Origin: Gilliamella sp. wkB171
GTDB taxonomy: Bacteria; Pseudomonadota; Gammaproteobacteria; Enterobacterales; Orbaceae
DNA length: 64,000 bases
NCBI RefSeq assembly: GCF_001693755.1
Contig: NZ_LYST01000048.1
Location: forward strand, 1 to 64,000
Direction: 5' to 3'
Shown here: positions 54,123 through 64,000 of the stretch, piece after piece
How the letters are laid out: each line of letters starts with the position of its first letter
Position numbering within the stretch: position 1 is the first letter of the stretch
The notes under the pieces: model-generated
The model's database searches: none
What the model was told of the DNA's origin: nothing
The model's input: only the letters and a program-made list of their open reading frames with translations
Program-made: the position numbers and the translations under genes

Positions 54123-56455
54123 ACGTTGCACTCATTGGTAACCCAAATTGTGGTAAAACGACGCTGTTTAATTTACTTACTGGTGCAAAACAGCGAGTCG
54201 GTAATTGGCCGGGTGTGACTGTTGAGCGTAAAACCGGTGTGCTTAATTATCAAAATAACCAATATACTATTGTTGATTTGCCCGGCACCTATGCTATTGA
54301 ATCTGATCCGTTGTCAGTGTCACAAGATGAGTTAGTCACGCGTCAATTTGTCTTGAGTGAAAAAGCGAGTGTAATAATCAACATTATTGATGCCACCAAT
54401 TTACAACGTAGCTTATATTTGACATTACAATTAATTGATTTACAGCTGCCAATGGTTGTTGTCTTAAATATGACTGATGCGTTAAAAATGACAGGTGAAC
54501 AAATTGATACTGAAGAGTTGTCACATATACTCGGTTGTCCAGTAATTGCTATATCATCTAAGAAAAAAACGGGCATTGATTTATTATATCAACAAATTGA
54601 GAAAATTAGCTCAACTAAGCAAGTGACTAAATCTGCAATGAATACCTTAGGTCATGATCAGGAAGCAGTAATTACTCGTTATATGGACGAATTGCCGCCA
54701 AACAGTCAGGTTCATCAATTTAATCGTTGGCAATTGATTGATGCTTTATTAGACGGCTCACGTTATCAATTAACCCCATGCGAATCAGAAAAACTTAACG
54801 CTTGTCGATTATTACTTTCTGCATGGTGTGATTATGAAATTGATGTCGCGTTAGCCAGTGCTCGTTATGACGTGATTGATAATGTGTGTAAAAACGTTAT
54901 TAATAAACCTCGGGAGCTAAGTTCTACTTTTTCTGAAAAGCTCGATAAAATTGCGCTAGGACGGATAACAGGTATACCTTTCTTTTTGCTAGCGATGTAT
55001 GCTATGTTTACAATCGCTATCAATTTTGGTTCAATTTTTATCGATTTTTTTGATGGTTTTTTTTATACGATTTTTGTTGAAGGTCTATCTTATCTATTGC
55101 ATCAACTCGATGCGCCTATCTGGATGAATATTATTTTAGCTGACGGCATTGGAACGGGTATTAAGACGGTATCAACCTTTATTCCGGTTATTGCAGCTAT
55201 GTTTTTTGTCTTATCTTTCTTAGAAGATTCTGGGTATTTAGCCCGTGCGGCAATGATGGTTGATAGAGCCATGCGCTGTATTGGGTTGCCTGGTAAAGCT
55301 TTTGTGCCAATGCTGGTGGGTTTTGGCTGCGGGGTACCTGCGATTATGGGAACCCGAACACTAGAAAGTACACGTGATCGTATTATGTCCATTTGTATGA
55401 TTCCTTTTATGTCTTGTGGTGCAAGGTTACCTGTTTATGCCTTATTTGCTGTTATCTTTTTTCCACGTCATGCATCAATGGTCGTTTTTTCTTTATATTT
55501 GCTTGGTATATTCGTTGCACTCGCTACCGGTTATATTTTAAAACTAACCTTATTAAAAGGTCAGCCAACCCCTTTTATTATGGAAATGCCTGTTTATCGA
55601 ATTCCGACATTACAAAGTATGTTTAAATTAACTTGGCAAAGGTTAAAAAGTTTTATTGCTAAAGCTGGTAAAGCCATTGTAATTATGGTGACGGTACTGA
55701 GTTTACTAAATTCATTGGGCACTGATGGTCGATTTGGACATGAACAATCTAATGATTCAATACTTGCTGCATTTAGTCAAACCATTACACCTGCACTTGC
55801 ACCGATGGGGCTTGATAAACAAAACTGGCCAGCAACAGTTGGGCTTTTTACGGGTGTTTTTGCCAAAGAGGCTGTTATTGCGACATTGAACTCACTTTAT
55901 TCTATGGATAACCAACAACTCCAACGCGATAACTTCGATTTTAATAACAGTATTAAAGCTTCAATATTATCGATTCCTAAAAATTTACTCGATTTTACTG
56001 ATACTATTTTAGATCCATTAGGATTCTCATCTTTGAAAGAAGATATTGATGATATTGAAAATGATTTAGCAATTGACTCTACTACAGTTGCTAAGATTAA
56101 AACTTCATTTATGACGTACAATGTTGCCATTGCCTATTTGATTTTTATCCTACTTTACACGCCTTGTGCGGCAGCATTGGGGGCGATTTATCGTGAAGCG
56201 GGAATTAAATGGATGGTATTTGTTGCCCTGTGGACATTTATAGTAGGTTGGCTGGTTGCGACGATATATTATCAGATAACTTTATTAGGGCAATCAGTCT
56301 CGGCAATTTATTGGTTGATAGGGTGTGCTGCATTTATTGGTACAATGATTTTATTAATGCGTTGGTTTGGGCAATATTCGTCTTTAAGTATATCGGCCAA
56401 ATCACATTACGATGCTACAAATGGATCTCGCTGCTGTGATCCATCATTAAAGTGA
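54119..56455 (+). CDS. feoB: Ferrous iron transporter FeoB
   Basis: FeoB is the inner-membrane Fe(II) permease with a cytoplasmic G domain. The 778-residue product has full enteric length. G1 is GNPNCGKTTLFN at residues 7-18, then GNWPGVTVERKTG (G2), DLPGTYAIES (G3) and VVLNMTDAL (G4). The membrane part from about 285 contains the Gate motifs MLVGFGCGVPAIMGTR and MIPFMSCGARLPVYALF, whose cysteines are implicated in iron passage. feoC follows after about 50 bases. Confidence 0.96.
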   Translation: MNVALIGNPNCGKTTLFNLLTGAKQRVGNWPGVTVERKTGVLNYQNNQYTIVDLPGTYAIESDPLSVSQDELVTRQFVLSEKASVIINIIDATNLQRSLYLTLQLIDLQLPMVVVLNMTDALKMTGEQIDTEELSHILGCPVIAISSKKKTGIDLLYQQIEKISSTKQVTKSAMNTLGHDQEAVITRYMDELPPNSQVHQFNRWQLIDALLDGSRYQLTPCESEKLNACRLLLSAWCDYEIDVALASARYDVIDNVCKNVINKPRELSSTFSEKLDKIALGRITGIPFFLLAMYAMFTIAINFGSIFIDFFDGFFYTIFVEGLSYLLHQLDAPIWMNIILADGIGTGIKTVSTFIPVIAAMFFVLSFLEDSGYLARAAMMVDRAMRCIGLPGKAFVPMLVGFGCGVPAIMGTRTLESTRDRIMSICMIPFMSCGARLPVYALFAVIFFPRHASMVVFSLYLLGIFVALATGYILKLTLLKGQPTPFIMEMPVYRIPTLQSMFKLTWQRLKSFIAKAGKAIVIMVTVLSLLNSLGTDGRFGHEQSNDSILAAFSQTITPALAPMGLDKQNWPATVGLFTGVFAKEAVIATLNSLYSMDNQQLQRDNFDFNNSIKASILSIPKNLLDFTDTILDPLGFSSLKEDIDDIENDLAIDSTTVAKIKTSFMTYNVAIAYLIFILLYTPCAAALGAIYREAGIKWMVFVALWTFIVGWLVATIYYQITLLGQSVSAIYWLIGCAAFIGTMILLMRWFGQYSSLSISAKSHYDATNGSRCCDPSLK

Positions 56456-56506
56456 TCATAAAACTTATTGGAGAAGAGCAAGCCTAGCGTTTGTCTTTTT
56501 ACTCAT

Positions 56507-56746
56507 ATGTTAATTTCGATTCGAGATTATATTCAATTAAAAGGGCGAGCAAATCTACAAGATATTGCTCGCTATTTTCATTTACCTGAAAGCGCAGTTG
56601 AACAAATGATGTTGTTTTGGATTAAAAAAGGCAAGATAAAGCTCTATATTATGGAGGATTCAAATGCTTGTGGAACAAAAAAATGTGTCAGTTGTGTAGG
56701 TTGTGACCTAACTGGTCAACGCATTTATACTTGGGCATCATCTTAA
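56507..56746 (+). CDS. feoC: FeoC-like iron-sulfur winged-helix protein
   Basis: FeoC is a winged-helix protein that stabilises or regulates FeoB. From ATG 56507 the product is 79 residues: LISIRDYIQLKGRANLQDIA forms the wing-helix part, and four cysteines in CGTKKCVSCVGC give the iron-sulfur motif. The start is set by match to E. coli FeoC. A TTG at 56468 could extend it by 13 residues and lies beside a GGAGAAG sequence, so the true start is not certain. Confidence 0.85.
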   Translation: MLISIRDYIQLKGRANLQDIARYFHLPESAVEQMMLFWIKKGKIKLYIMEDSNACGTKKCVSCVGCDLTGQRIYTWASS

Positions 56747-57027
56747 ATAACTTCAGTTAATTTATCCTTTTTCAACGAGATGTATCAACAGATAAAATAA
56801 ATTTGCGTCATTTCATTTTTTCATGCTTTTAGCGTGTATCAAATGTTTTTATGTTTAACCTTTGATTGTTTTTGTGAAAGAAATTCAGGTTATCAAGGCT
56901 TTTAAGTAAAAAATATTCAATAATTTTAGTCTTCTATCCATCAATAGCTTAATAAATATTTTATTTTCGAGACCTTTATCACATAACTGAAATAATTTAT
57001 ATTTAAATAATAACAAATGATATTAAT

Positions 57028-57048
57028 ATGAACTTATGTTCATTTTAA
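57028..57048. promoter_or_regulatory. Candidate operator of the rpiB-like gene, shared with the dha cluster
   Basis: ATGAAC-TTAT-GTTCAT (57028-57043) is a perfect inverted repeat of six bases around four, and AACTTATGTTCATTTTAA (57031-57048) repeats the dha-cluster upstream motif with one mismatch in 18. It stands 23 bases before the rpiB-like start. The gap 56747-57070 holds nothing else recognised. Confidence 0.55.
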
Positions 57049-57070
57049 TGAAAGTTAGTAAGGAGAAAAC

Positions 57071-57526
57071 ATGAAATCTATTGCAATAGGTGCAGATGAT
57101 GCTGCTTTTGAGTTTAGAAATAGTATTGTTGAATATTTAACTAAGCAAGGTATTGAGCTCGTTGATTATAGTAGTGATAAGCAGTCAGAAAATAGTTTAT
57201 ATCCTGATGTTGCTAATGCTGTTGCATCTGCTATTAAAGCCGGAAAACATGAGCGAGGTATTTTAATTTGTGGAACTGGAATTGGTGTAGCGATTGCTGC
57301 CAATAAAGTTCCCGGTATCCGCGCCGCTCAGTGCCATGATGTTTATTCGGCTGAACGTGCCAGAAAGAGTAATAATGCACAGATTATGACTATGGGGGCT
57401 AGAGTCATCGGTGTAGAATTAGCGAAAAAGCTCGTACAAGCATGGCTAGAATCGGAATTTGAAGGTGGCGGATCAACGGCTAAGGTTGAACGAATCTGCT
57501 ATTACGATAAGTTATATTCAAAGTAA
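57071..57526 (+). CDS. RpiB/LacAB-family isomerase, probable erythrulose-4-phosphate isomerase (EryI/DerI type)
   Basis: A 151-residue RpiB-family sugar-phosphate isomerase. It keeps the catalytic cysteine (Cys67 in ICGTGIGVAIAANKVPGIRA), followed by HDVYSAERARKSNNAQI and MGARVIG. The canonical N-terminal CDHxG motif of ribose-5-phosphate isomerase B is here ADDAAF, so the usual His is Asp10. As I recall them, the central blocks are nearer to Brucella EryI and to the RpiB-like protein of the Listeria gol cluster than to RpiB. AAGGAG lies before the ATG. Conversion of D-erythrulose 4-phosphate to D-erythrose 4-phosphate is inferred; ribose-5-phosphate isomerase is the alternative. Transaldolase and transketolase follow. 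Confidence 0.78.
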   Translation: MKSIAIGADDAAFEFRNSIVEYLTKQGIELVDYSSDKQSENSLYPDVANAVASAIKAGKHERGILICGTGIGVAIAANKVPGIRAAQCHDVYSAERARKSNNAQIMTMGARVIGVELAKKLVQAWLESEFEGGGSTAKVERICYYDKLYSK

Positions 57527-57739
57527 CTAGGTTGTAATAAATTTTTTTAGTTAAAGTAAATTTAAATTCATAAAAAAATATAAAATACTGTAGTGGAACT
57601 CGCGTGTTTTTATCGACATTTTTAACTTTCTTAGTTCAAAATAACAATATAAATAGCGATTTGATAGTGTCGTTTTATTATTGAATAAATGATATGATAA
57701 CTCAATTTGAAATAGCAATGTTGTAGAGGACATAGATGT

Positions 57740-58690
57740 ATGAGTCAATTAGATGAATTCAAAAAATTAACCGTTGTAGTTGCTGATACTGGTGATATCG
57801 ATTCAATTAAACAATTTTCGCCTGAAGATGCAACAACTAACCCTTCTTTAGTACTTAAAGCCGCTCAACTTCCTCAATATCGTCATTTAATCGATTCTGC
57901 TGTTGAAACTGCTAAAAAATTAGGTGGCAGTAAAGAGCAACAATTGATCAATGCTTGTGATCAAGTTGCTGTAAATATAGGCGCTGAAATTTTAAAAATT
58001 ATTCCAGGACGCATCTCAACAGAAGTTGACGCTCGCCTGTCATTTGATAAACAAGGTTGTATTGAAAAAGCTCGCCGAATTATCGAACTTTATAAACAAA
58101 AAGGGATCGATAAATCAAGAATCTTAATTAAAATTGCTTCAACCTGGGAAGGTATTAAAGCTGCTGAAGTTTTAGAAAAAGAGGGTATTAATTGTAATTT
58201 AACGTTACTCTTTTCATTTGCACAAGCGCGAGCCTGTGCAGAAGTGAATGCCTTTTTAATTTCACCTTTTGTCGGTCGTATTTATGATTGGTATCAAGCT
58301 AAAAAACCTATTGAACCTTATGTCGCCGATCAAGATCCTGGGGTTGTTTCGGTTCGTAATATTTATAATTATTATAAACAACATGGTTATAAAACCATTG
58401 TTATGGGCGCAAGTTTCCGTAAAGTCGACCAAATCTTAGCTTTAGCTGGTTGTGATAGATTAACTATTTCGCCTAATTTGCTATCAGAAATGCAACAATC
58501 TAACGCGCCAGTAGTACGAAAATTAGATCCTAATCAAACCATTGTTGCGCGCCCTACATTAATGACTGAAGCTGAATTTAGATGGCAACATAATAGTGAT
58601 GCAATGGCGGTTGAAAAATTAGCTGAAGGTATTCGTGCTTTTGCTGTTGATCAAGGTAAATTAGAAGACATGATTGGTGCACTTCTCTAA
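57740..58690 (+). CDS. tal: Transaldolase
   Basis: Transaldolase moves a dihydroxyacetone unit between sedoheptulose 7-phosphate and glyceraldehyde 3-phosphate, giving erythrose 4-phosphate. The 316-residue product is a TalB-type enzyme with the Schiff-base Lys131 in [11 protein letters not shown], the conserved [20 protein letters not shown], and [14 protein letters not shown]. It stands between the rpiB-like gene and transketolase, with a strong terminator just after it. Confidence 0.96.
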   Translation: MSQLDEFKKLTVVVADTGDIDSIKQFSPEDATTNPSLVLKAAQLPQYRHLIDSAVETAKKLGGSKEQQLINACDQVAVNIGAEILKIIPGRISTEVDARLSFDKQGCIEKARRIIELYKQKGIDKSRILIKIASTWEGIKAAEVLEKEGINCNLTLLFSFAQARACAEVNAFLISPFVGRIYDWYQAKKPIEPYVADQDPGVVSVRNIYNYYKQHGYKTIVMGASFRKVDQILALAGCDRLTISPNLLSEMQQSNAPVVRKLDPNQTIVARPTLMTEAEFRWQHNSDAMAVEKLAEGIRAFAVDQGKLEDMIGALL

Positions 58691-58705
58691 TTATGTACTA
58701 TCGTC

Positions 58706-58734
58706 AGGGGGAGCGTTTCCCCCTCTTTTTTATT
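58706..58734 (+). terminator. Terminator after transaldolase
   Basis: AGGGGGA (58706-58712) pairs with TCCCCCT (58718-58724) and is followed by CTTTTTTATTTT. A strong GC stem of this kind is striking in AT-rich DNA; transketolase probably has its own promoter in the next 90 bases. Confidence 0.9.
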
Positions 58735-58824
58735 TTCTATCGTTATTTCTTAACGATTTTTGTAAGTGTAATTTAACTTGCAAATAGTAATGATATTTAA
58801 ATTAAATATTTTGGAGATTACAAA

Positions 58825-60831
58825 ATGAATGCAATAACTTTATCTCACCGCGAACTCGCGAATGCGATAAGAGCATTAAGTATGGATGGCGTACAAAAAG
58901 CAAAATCAGGTCATCCAGGGGCTCCTATGGGAATGGCCGATATGGCAGAAGTTCTTTGGCGAGGTTTTTTAAAACATAATCCAACTAATCCTCATTGGGC
59001 AGACCGTGACCGATTTGTATTATCAAATGGCCATGCGTCAATGTTGATTTATAGCTTATTACATTTAACTGGCTATAATGTCACGATAGATGATTTGAAA
59101 AATTTTCGTCAATTGCATTCAAAAACGGCAGGGCATCCTGAATATGGTCATCTACCAGGCATTGAAACCACAACAGGACCATTAGGTCAAGGTATCGCTA
59201 ATGCGGTTGGTATGGCAATTGCAGAAAAAACATTAGCGGCCCAATTCAATAAAGCAGGTCATAACATTGTTGATCATCACACTTATGTATTTATGGGTGA
59301 TGGCTGTATGATGGAAGGTATTTCTCATGAAGTCTGTTCATTAGCGGGCACCCTTAAATTAGGTAAACTTATCGCGTTTTATGATGATAATGGTATTTCA
59401 ATTGATGGTGAAGTGGAAGGTTGGTTCACTGATGATACTGCAAAACGTTTTGAAGCTTACGGCTGGCATGTGATTCGTGGCATTGATGGTCATGATGCGA
59501 AAGCGTTAGCTGAAGCTATCGAACAAGCACAAGCCGTAACTGATAAACCATCATTATTAATGTGTAAAACAATTATTGGTTTTGGTTCACCAAATAAGGC
59601 CGGTAGTCATGAAAGCCATGGTGCGCCATTAGGTGATGCTGAAATCGAAGCCACTCGCAAAGCATTAGGATGGACATACCCACCGTTTGAAATTCCTAAA
59701 GAGTATTATGAAGCTTGGGATGCAAAAACAAAAGGTCAGCAAATTGAACAAGAGTGGAATGCGCGTTTTGATGCTTATGCTAAAGCCTATCCTGAATTAG
59801 CGAAAGAGTTCAAACGTCGTGTTGAAGGTCAATTGCCAAATAATTGGCAACAAACAGCTAAAGATTTTATTGATAAATTACAAGCTAATCCAGCAACTAT
59901 TGCAACGCGTAAAGCTTCGCAAAATGCGATCGAAGCTTTTGCACCAGCACTACCAGAATTTCTTGGTGGTTCAGCCGACTTAGCACCAAGTAACTTAACC
60001 ATGTGGTCAGGCTCTAAAGAGATATTGGCTAATCCTGATGGCAATTATATTCATTATGGCGTGCGTGAATTTGGTATGTCAGCGATTATGAATGGTATTG
60101 CTCTACATGGCGGATTTATTCCATATGGTGCAACTTTCTTAATGTTTATGGAATATGCCCGTAATGCAGTAAGAATGGCTGCGTTAATGAAGATTCGTTC
60201 ATTATTTATCTATACCCATGATTCAATTGGTCTAGGTGAAGATGGACCAACGCATCAACCTGTTGAACAAATGGCTAGTTTGCGCGTTACTCCAAACGTT
60301 AGTACTTGGCGACCGTGTGACCAAGTTGAATCAGCAATTGCATGGCAATATGCAATTGAACGTAAAGATGGTCCAACAGCATTAATCTTCTCAAGACAAA
60401 ATCTTAAACAACAAGATCGTACAGCACAGCAATTAGCTAATGTTTATCGTGGTGGTTATGTTCTAAATGATTGTACAGGCACGCCAGATCTTATCATAAT
60501 TGCGACTGGCTCTGAAGTTGAACTTGCGGTAGAAGCTTATCATCAACTTACCCAAGCAGGTAAAAAGGTTAGAGTCGTTTCAATGCCTTCAACAGATGCC
60601 TTTGACAAACAAGATCCATCTTATAAAGAATCAGTTTTACCTTCATCAGTAACAGCAAGAATTGCTATTGAAGCTGGTATTAGTGATTATTGGTATAAAT
60701 ATGTAGGTCTAAATGGCAAAGTAATCGGCATGACAACGTTTGGTGAATCAGGACCAGCAGAGCAATTATTTAAAGCATTTGGTTTTACTGTTGAAAATGT
60801 AATTGCCCAAGCCAATAGTTTGTTAAAATAA
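58825..60831 (+). CDS. tkt: Transketolase
   Basis: Transketolase transfers two-carbon units with thiamine diphosphate in the pentose phosphate pathway, and can use erythrose 4-phosphate as an acceptor. The 668-residue product has family length. The N-terminal domain has [18 protein letters not shown] and the TPP/Mg motif [18 protein letters not shown]; the middle domain has [35 protein letters not shown] and RPCDQVE. GGAG lies before the ATG. It follows tal, as in several gammaproteobacteria. Confidence 0.97.
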   Translation: MNAITLSHRELANAIRALSMDGVQKAKSGHPGAPMGMADMAEVLWRGFLKHNPTNPHWADRDRFVLSNGHASMLIYSLLHLTGYNVTIDDLKNFRQLHSKTAGHPEYGHLPGIETTTGPLGQGIANAVGMAIAEKTLAAQFNKAGHNIVDHHTYVFMGDGCMMEGISHEVCSLAGTLKLGKLIAFYDDNGISIDGEVEGWFTDDTAKRFEAYGWHVIRGIDGHDAKALAEAIEQAQAVTDKPSLLMCKTIIGFGSPNKAGSHESHGAPLGDAEIEATRKALGWTYPPFEIPKEYYEAWDAKTKGQQIEQEWNARFDAYAKAYPELAKEFKRRVEGQLPNNWQQTAKDFIDKLQANPATIATRKASQNAIEAFAPALPEFLGGSADLAPSNLTMWSGSKEILANPDGNYIHYGVREFGMSAIMNGIALHGGFIPYGATFLMFMEYARNAVRMAALMKIRSLFIYTHDSIGLGEDGPTHQPVEQMASLRVTPNVSTWRPCDQVESAIAWQYAIERKDGPTALIFSRQNLKQQDRTAQQLANVYRGGYVLNDCTGTPDLIIIATGSEVELAVEAYHQLTQAGKKVRVVSMPSTDAFDKQDPSYKESVLPSSVTARIAIEAGISDYWYKYVGLNGKVIGMTTFGESGPAEQLFKAFGFTVENVIAQANSLLK

Positions 60832-60850
60832 CAAAATTATCAATCTAACC

Positions 60851-60891
60851 AAAAACACCATAAGTAGTAAATTGCTTATGGTGTTTTTATT
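60851..60891. terminator. Long bidirectional terminator after transketolase
   Basis: AAAAACACCATAAG (60851-60864) and CTTATGGTGTTTTT (60875-60888) form a perfect 14-base stem with T residues on both strands. It ends tkt and also the convergent gene at 60922. Confidence 0.92.
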
Positions 60892-60921
60892 ATCTATTTA
60901 ATAAGTTATTTTTATAAAAAA

Positions 60922-62523
60922 TTAATTAAAGGGATTTGGATCTTTTTTCAATTTATCATACTCGTATAAATTATTCATGTTCCAATCTTTGACTTTGATA
61001 TTTTGTTGTTCGGGTATTGCTGTAATTTCATGTTGCATATAATCATGTTTGACATCTAATTCAATCCCCATCCATTTGCTTAGTAAATAAACAAACTGAA
61101 AACCAGAAATTTGTTTGTTGATTCGTAGTTGAGACTGATTATTTGAATCAAAGAAAATTAACGGTACTTGATAACTATTTTGATAGTCGGCATTGTGCCT
61201 TAAGTCTTGATACTGATCTGCATGAGCAAGTCCATGATCTGCAAAATAGACAACGGAATAATCTTGATAATATTTTTTTAGTGTATCTATGGTTGCAGCA
61301 ATGAGGTCATCTGTCTCCTTAATACTGCTTACATAACATGAAATATTTTCATTATTAAGATCAAATTGAACGGGAAGTTCTAGTCGCCTACAAAAATGCG
61401 GATGTGAACCGATAAGATGCATAACAATCAGTTTGGGATTATCATCATTTTTTGAAAGAATATTATCTAATTCTGGTAATAACAAAGTATCATATTTTCC
61501 TCGTGAAGACTTACCATTAAACTCTCCTGATTTGGTATAAAAAGAGTATTTTGCATAAGCGGCGATACGAGGTACAGTAATTTCAATTGCTCCTAGCTTC
61601 CCCTGATTTGAAAGCCAATAGGTGTCAAATCCTGCTTGGTTAGCAATACTGACAATATTATTATTTAATTGGCTATTAACTTCTTTGGAAGTAGGAAAAA
61701 ATGATTCACTAATTAAATGCGGTATCGATGCTTGAGTATGTGGGGCTGGTGCAATCAATCCATCCCAAATGATATAGGCATTTTTATCAGTAAATGGCGT
61801 ATTGATATATTTAAAACCGTAGGCGCTCATATAATCTTTACGAACGCTTTCGCCAATAATGATAATATAGGTTTTGTATTTAGGAGTAATCGATGAAATT
61901 GGAATTAAATTGTTATTTTCTAGTTGCTTAGCTTGTTCTTGTTTTTCTTTTAAGTAAAGTTTTACACAATCGTAAAATGATACAGTAAATTCTAAAATAG
62001 GGTATTTTACCGTGTGTATAAAAGTTGATGAAATTGAAGTGAAAGTGTTCGAATTGTATTTAATAATAGCTTTAACTGGCCTGTAACAAAGAAGCAAGAT
62101 GGCAAAAATAATTAAGTAACAATTATTAACTTTCGGAAATGGCAATTTTCTAAAAATTACAATAAAAACTAAGATTAATAATAATGGAAAAGTATAAAAA
62201 TAAAATGAGAGTTGGGAACAAAACTCTTCAAATTCATCTAAATTTGTTTCTGCTATTGCACTGACAACAGCAACATTTGGGGAACCATAATAGAATCCAG
62301 CAGGGAAATATAATGCAGCGATTACAAAAAAAATACCAAAAAAAATTCTGCCAATAGTAAATCTTGCGAAAAATATGAGTGAAAAGTATGTAAGTAATAT
62401 ACGATCGAATCGTTGTGGATAGCCTAATAAATAGACTAATAATACTGATAGACAAAGGCAAATGATATGTTGCAGCAATATTCTTTTTTTTAAAATCACA
62501 AAATTAAAACTTTTTCTGAACAA
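60922..62523 (-). CDS. Phosphoethanolamine transferase-like membrane sulfatase-fold protein
   Basis: A 533-residue protein with about five N-terminal membrane segments (to about residue 170) and a large periplasmic alkaline-phosphatase/sulfatase-fold domain. Motifs match the EptA/CptA/OpgE group: IIIIGESVRKDYMSAYGFKY, the probable nucleophile threonine in APHTQASIPHL, LIGSHPHF, and YFADHGLAHAD. Such enzymes transfer phosphoethanolamine from phosphatidylethanolamine to lipid A, core or glucans. The exact acceptor cannot be told. It converges on tkt. The 470-base gap 62524-62993 upstream of it contains nothing I can support. Confidence 0.82.
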   Translation of the reverse strand: MFRKSFNFVILKKRILLQHIICLCLSVLLVYLLGYPQRFDRILLTYFSLIFFARFTIGRIFFGIFFVIAALYFPAGFYYGSPNVAVVSAIAETNLDEFEEFCSQLSFYFYTFPLLLILVFIVIFRKLPFPKVNNCYLIIFAILLLCYRPVKAIIKYNSNTFTSISSTFIHTVKYPILEFTVSFYDCVKLYLKEKQEQAKQLENNNLIPISSITPKYKTYIIIIGESVRKDYMSAYGFKYINTPFTDKNAYIIWDGLIAPAPHTQASIPHLISESFFPTSKEVNSQLNNNIVSIANQAGFDTYWLSNQGKLGAIEITVPRIAAYAKYSFYTKSGEFNGKSSRGKYDTLLLPELDNILSKNDDNPKLIVMHLIGSHPHFCRRLELPVQFDLNNENISCYVSSIKETDDLIAATIDTLKKYYQDYSVVYFADHGLAHADQYQDLRHNADYQNSYQVPLIFFDSNNQSQLRINKQISGFQFVYLLSKWMGIELDVKHDYMQHEITAIPEQQNIKVKDWNMNNLYEYDKLKKDPNPFN

Positions 62524-62993
62524 TTAATTTGGTGATTAATTATATAGTTAAATAAATTTTGTGCAATTATTATCTATAGTTATTTCTTATTAATAACGTC
62601 GATTTATAAGTTTATTTTTAAGATGTAAATTTTATAAACTCAATTATCAAGGCTCGACTAAAACAGTCGTTAGTACATAGTGATTCAATCAAATCTTTAA
62701 AGGTTTTATTTGTAAGATGATTATTAAGAGTATTAAATTTAAATTTCGTTTAATGCATTAGATTTGTAACAAGCAGTATCTCCGTTAGGATTGAAGAATT
62801 ACCCTATAAAAAAACTGCTTATTACTTATATCGTTAACCTTTAAAAGTGGGTGCTTTTTAAAGATCATGAAACGTAATATCACAAAAAGATCAACTAATT
62901 AATTTAGTTTTAAATATTATTCAGGCAATTTTTTAACGTTAAAGTTAGATTTACCCATTAAAAATTAGGTTTATTATTCTTTACTTATTAACA

Positions 62994-64000
62994 TTATCTC
63001 GATGCTCGTTCTAGAATAACATCGATAGGTTGTCTTTGAATATAAACCATTCTTGTAAGCAATAAAATTGCTGCAACACTCAGACCTGATATAAATCCTA
63101 TCCAAAAACCAGCAGCCCCTATTGGTTCGATAATAATATTTGTTAATCCCAAAATATAACCAACGGGTAAGCCTACTACCCAATAAGAAATAAGCGTAAT
63201 AAAGAAAATACTTTGTGTATCTTTATAACCACGCAGTACATTACTTGCAACCACCTGTAAATAATCAGAGACTTGATAGATAGCCAATAAAATAATTAAT
63301 TGTATGCAGATAGAAATAACAGTACTTTCGGTGGTGAAAACTTCAATTATTGGTGATTTAAATATTACTAATATCAGTGCCACAATAATTGCTAACATTA
63401 ATGATATTGTTAAACTGATATAAGCGCTTTGCTTTGCTAAAATTGGCTTGCTTTTACCCAATAAAAAACCGACACGAATACTCGTTGCGACACCTAATGA
63501 TAGGGGAATAGCAAATGTTAAACTACTGATGGTAAAAATAATTTGATGGGCAGCAACGGTTGTTTGGCCTAATGGTGCTATCAATAATGCGACAACTGCA
63601 AATAAACTGACTTCGAAAAAGTAGGCTAATGCTAAAGGCGTACCAAGAACAATAATATTTTTGATGATTGAAAAATCAAATAGTTTTACCATTGGTGTTT
63701 TACGTACATCTTGCTGACTTGAGGTGGTTAATGTGTATATTCTTATTAACGCGAACATTAACCAAAATATAATTGCGGCAGTGATACCGCAACCTACACC
63801 GCCAAAAGCTGGTAACCCTAATTTACCATATATTAATATGTAATTAATGGGAATATTGGCAAGTAATGCAATAAATATAATTACCATTGCTGGTTTAGTA
63901 TTTGATAACCCTTCACATTGATTACGGTAAACAAAAAAGAGTAAAAAAGCCGGTACTCCCCACATAATTGCACGTAAAAACGATACCGCCACATTAACCA
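62994..64000 (-). CDS. MATE-family multidrug exporter, 5' part outside the window
   Basis: The frame stays open to the window edge, giving at least 334 residues of a MATE (NorM/MdtK-type) efflux protein whose full length is near 450. Visible family text includes NVAVSFLRAIMWGVPAFLLF, CEGLSNTKPAM, FGGVGCGITAA and IPLSLGVATSIRVGFLLGKS. A dozen hydrophobic segments would be expected; about nine are in view. These exporters drive drugs and dyes out with sodium or proton gradients. The GTG at 63992 is not the true start. Confidence 0.9.
   Translation of the reverse strand, partial: VNVAVSFLRAIMWGVPAFLLFFVYRNQCEGLSNTKPAMVIIFIALLANIPINYILIYGKLGLPAFGGVGCGITAAIIFWLMFALIRIYTLTTSSQQDVRKTPMVKLFDFSIIKNIIVLGTPLALAYFFEVSLFAVVALLIAPLGQTTVAAHQIIFTISSLTFAIPLSLGVATSIRVGFLLGKSKPILAKQSAYISLTISLMLAIIVALILVIFKSPIIEVFTTESTVISICIQLIILLAIYQVSDYLQVVASNVLRGYKDTQSIFFITLISYWVVGLPVGYILGLTNIIIEPIGAAGFWIGFISGLSVAAILLLTRMVYIQRQPIDVILERASR

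Noticed and set aside
62524-62993. Gap between the two minus-strand genes as an insertion-sequence remnant
   Set aside because: Short AAGCAGT/ACTGCTT repeats near 62772 and 62812 are present, but no transposase-like translation was found.
62974-63183. 69-codon minus-strand frame inside the MATE gene
   Set aside because: It lies within the MATE coding region in another frame and has cysteine/arginine-rich shadow composition.

Overview
The window is AT-rich chromosomal DNA from a gammaproteobacterium. Gene pairs familiar from enteric bacteria are kept: pyrG-eno, lysO with ybjX, dapA-bamC-purC, yffB-dapE-ypfN with tmcA close by, grxD facing rnt, feoABC. The low GC, compact spacing and reduced proteins (short BamC) suggest an Orbaceae-like (Gilliamella/Orbus type) host-associated bacterium. 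That assignment is inference; no rRNA is present to test it.

Layout. 1-5.5 kb: pyrG, eno, a VirK/YbjX protein and the lysine exporter lysO. 6.1-12.2 kb: a ketose/polyol catabolic cluster with single-domain dhaM, two small membrane proteins, dhaK, dhaL, gldA, a TIM-like isomerase and a SorC-family regulator. 12.2-16 kb: a decayed antiporter fragment, yejK, nfo and an unknown secreted protein. 16.1-29.9 kb: a yeh-type module with two intact DUF4132/HEAT proteins, two decayed DUF4132 fragments, a MoxR AAA ATPase, a DUF5682 protein, a vWA protein and a SWIM zinc-finger protein. 30-39.4 kb: a type I-F CRISPR-Cas locus (cas1, cas2-3, csy1-4) with a one-spacer array before cas1. A degenerate second array and an unknown small gene with its own promoter and terminator split cas3 from csy1. 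39.8-51.5 kb: yccS, grxD, rnt, ybgI, dapA, bamC, purC, a DUF441 protein, tmcA and cysZ. 51.5-56.7 kb: ypfN, dapE, yffB (minus strand) and feoABC. 57-60.8 kb: an RpiB-like isomerase, transaldolase and transketolase. 60.9-64 kb: a phosphoethanolamine-transferase-like protein and a MATE exporter cut by the window edge, both minus strand.

How the genes work together. The TIM-like enzyme at 10.4 kb and the RpiB-like enzyme at 57 kb both depart from their canonical families at active-site positions and resemble the erythrulose-phosphate isomerases EryH/LerI and EryI/DerI. An 18-bp motif, AACTTATGNTCATTTTAA, lies upstream of both the dha cluster and the RpiB gene, which is followed by transaldolase and transketolase. 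I infer one regulon, probably under the SorC-family protein, that oxidises and phosphorylates a C3 or C4 polyol/ketose and delivers triose phosphate or erythrose 4-phosphate to the pentose phosphate pathway. The second notable region is the conflict/defence-like stretch at 16-39 kb, where a MoxR-vWA module with duplicating and decaying DUF4132 genes abuts a rearranged type I-F CRISPR locus. No tRNA, rRNA or intact insertion sequence was seen.
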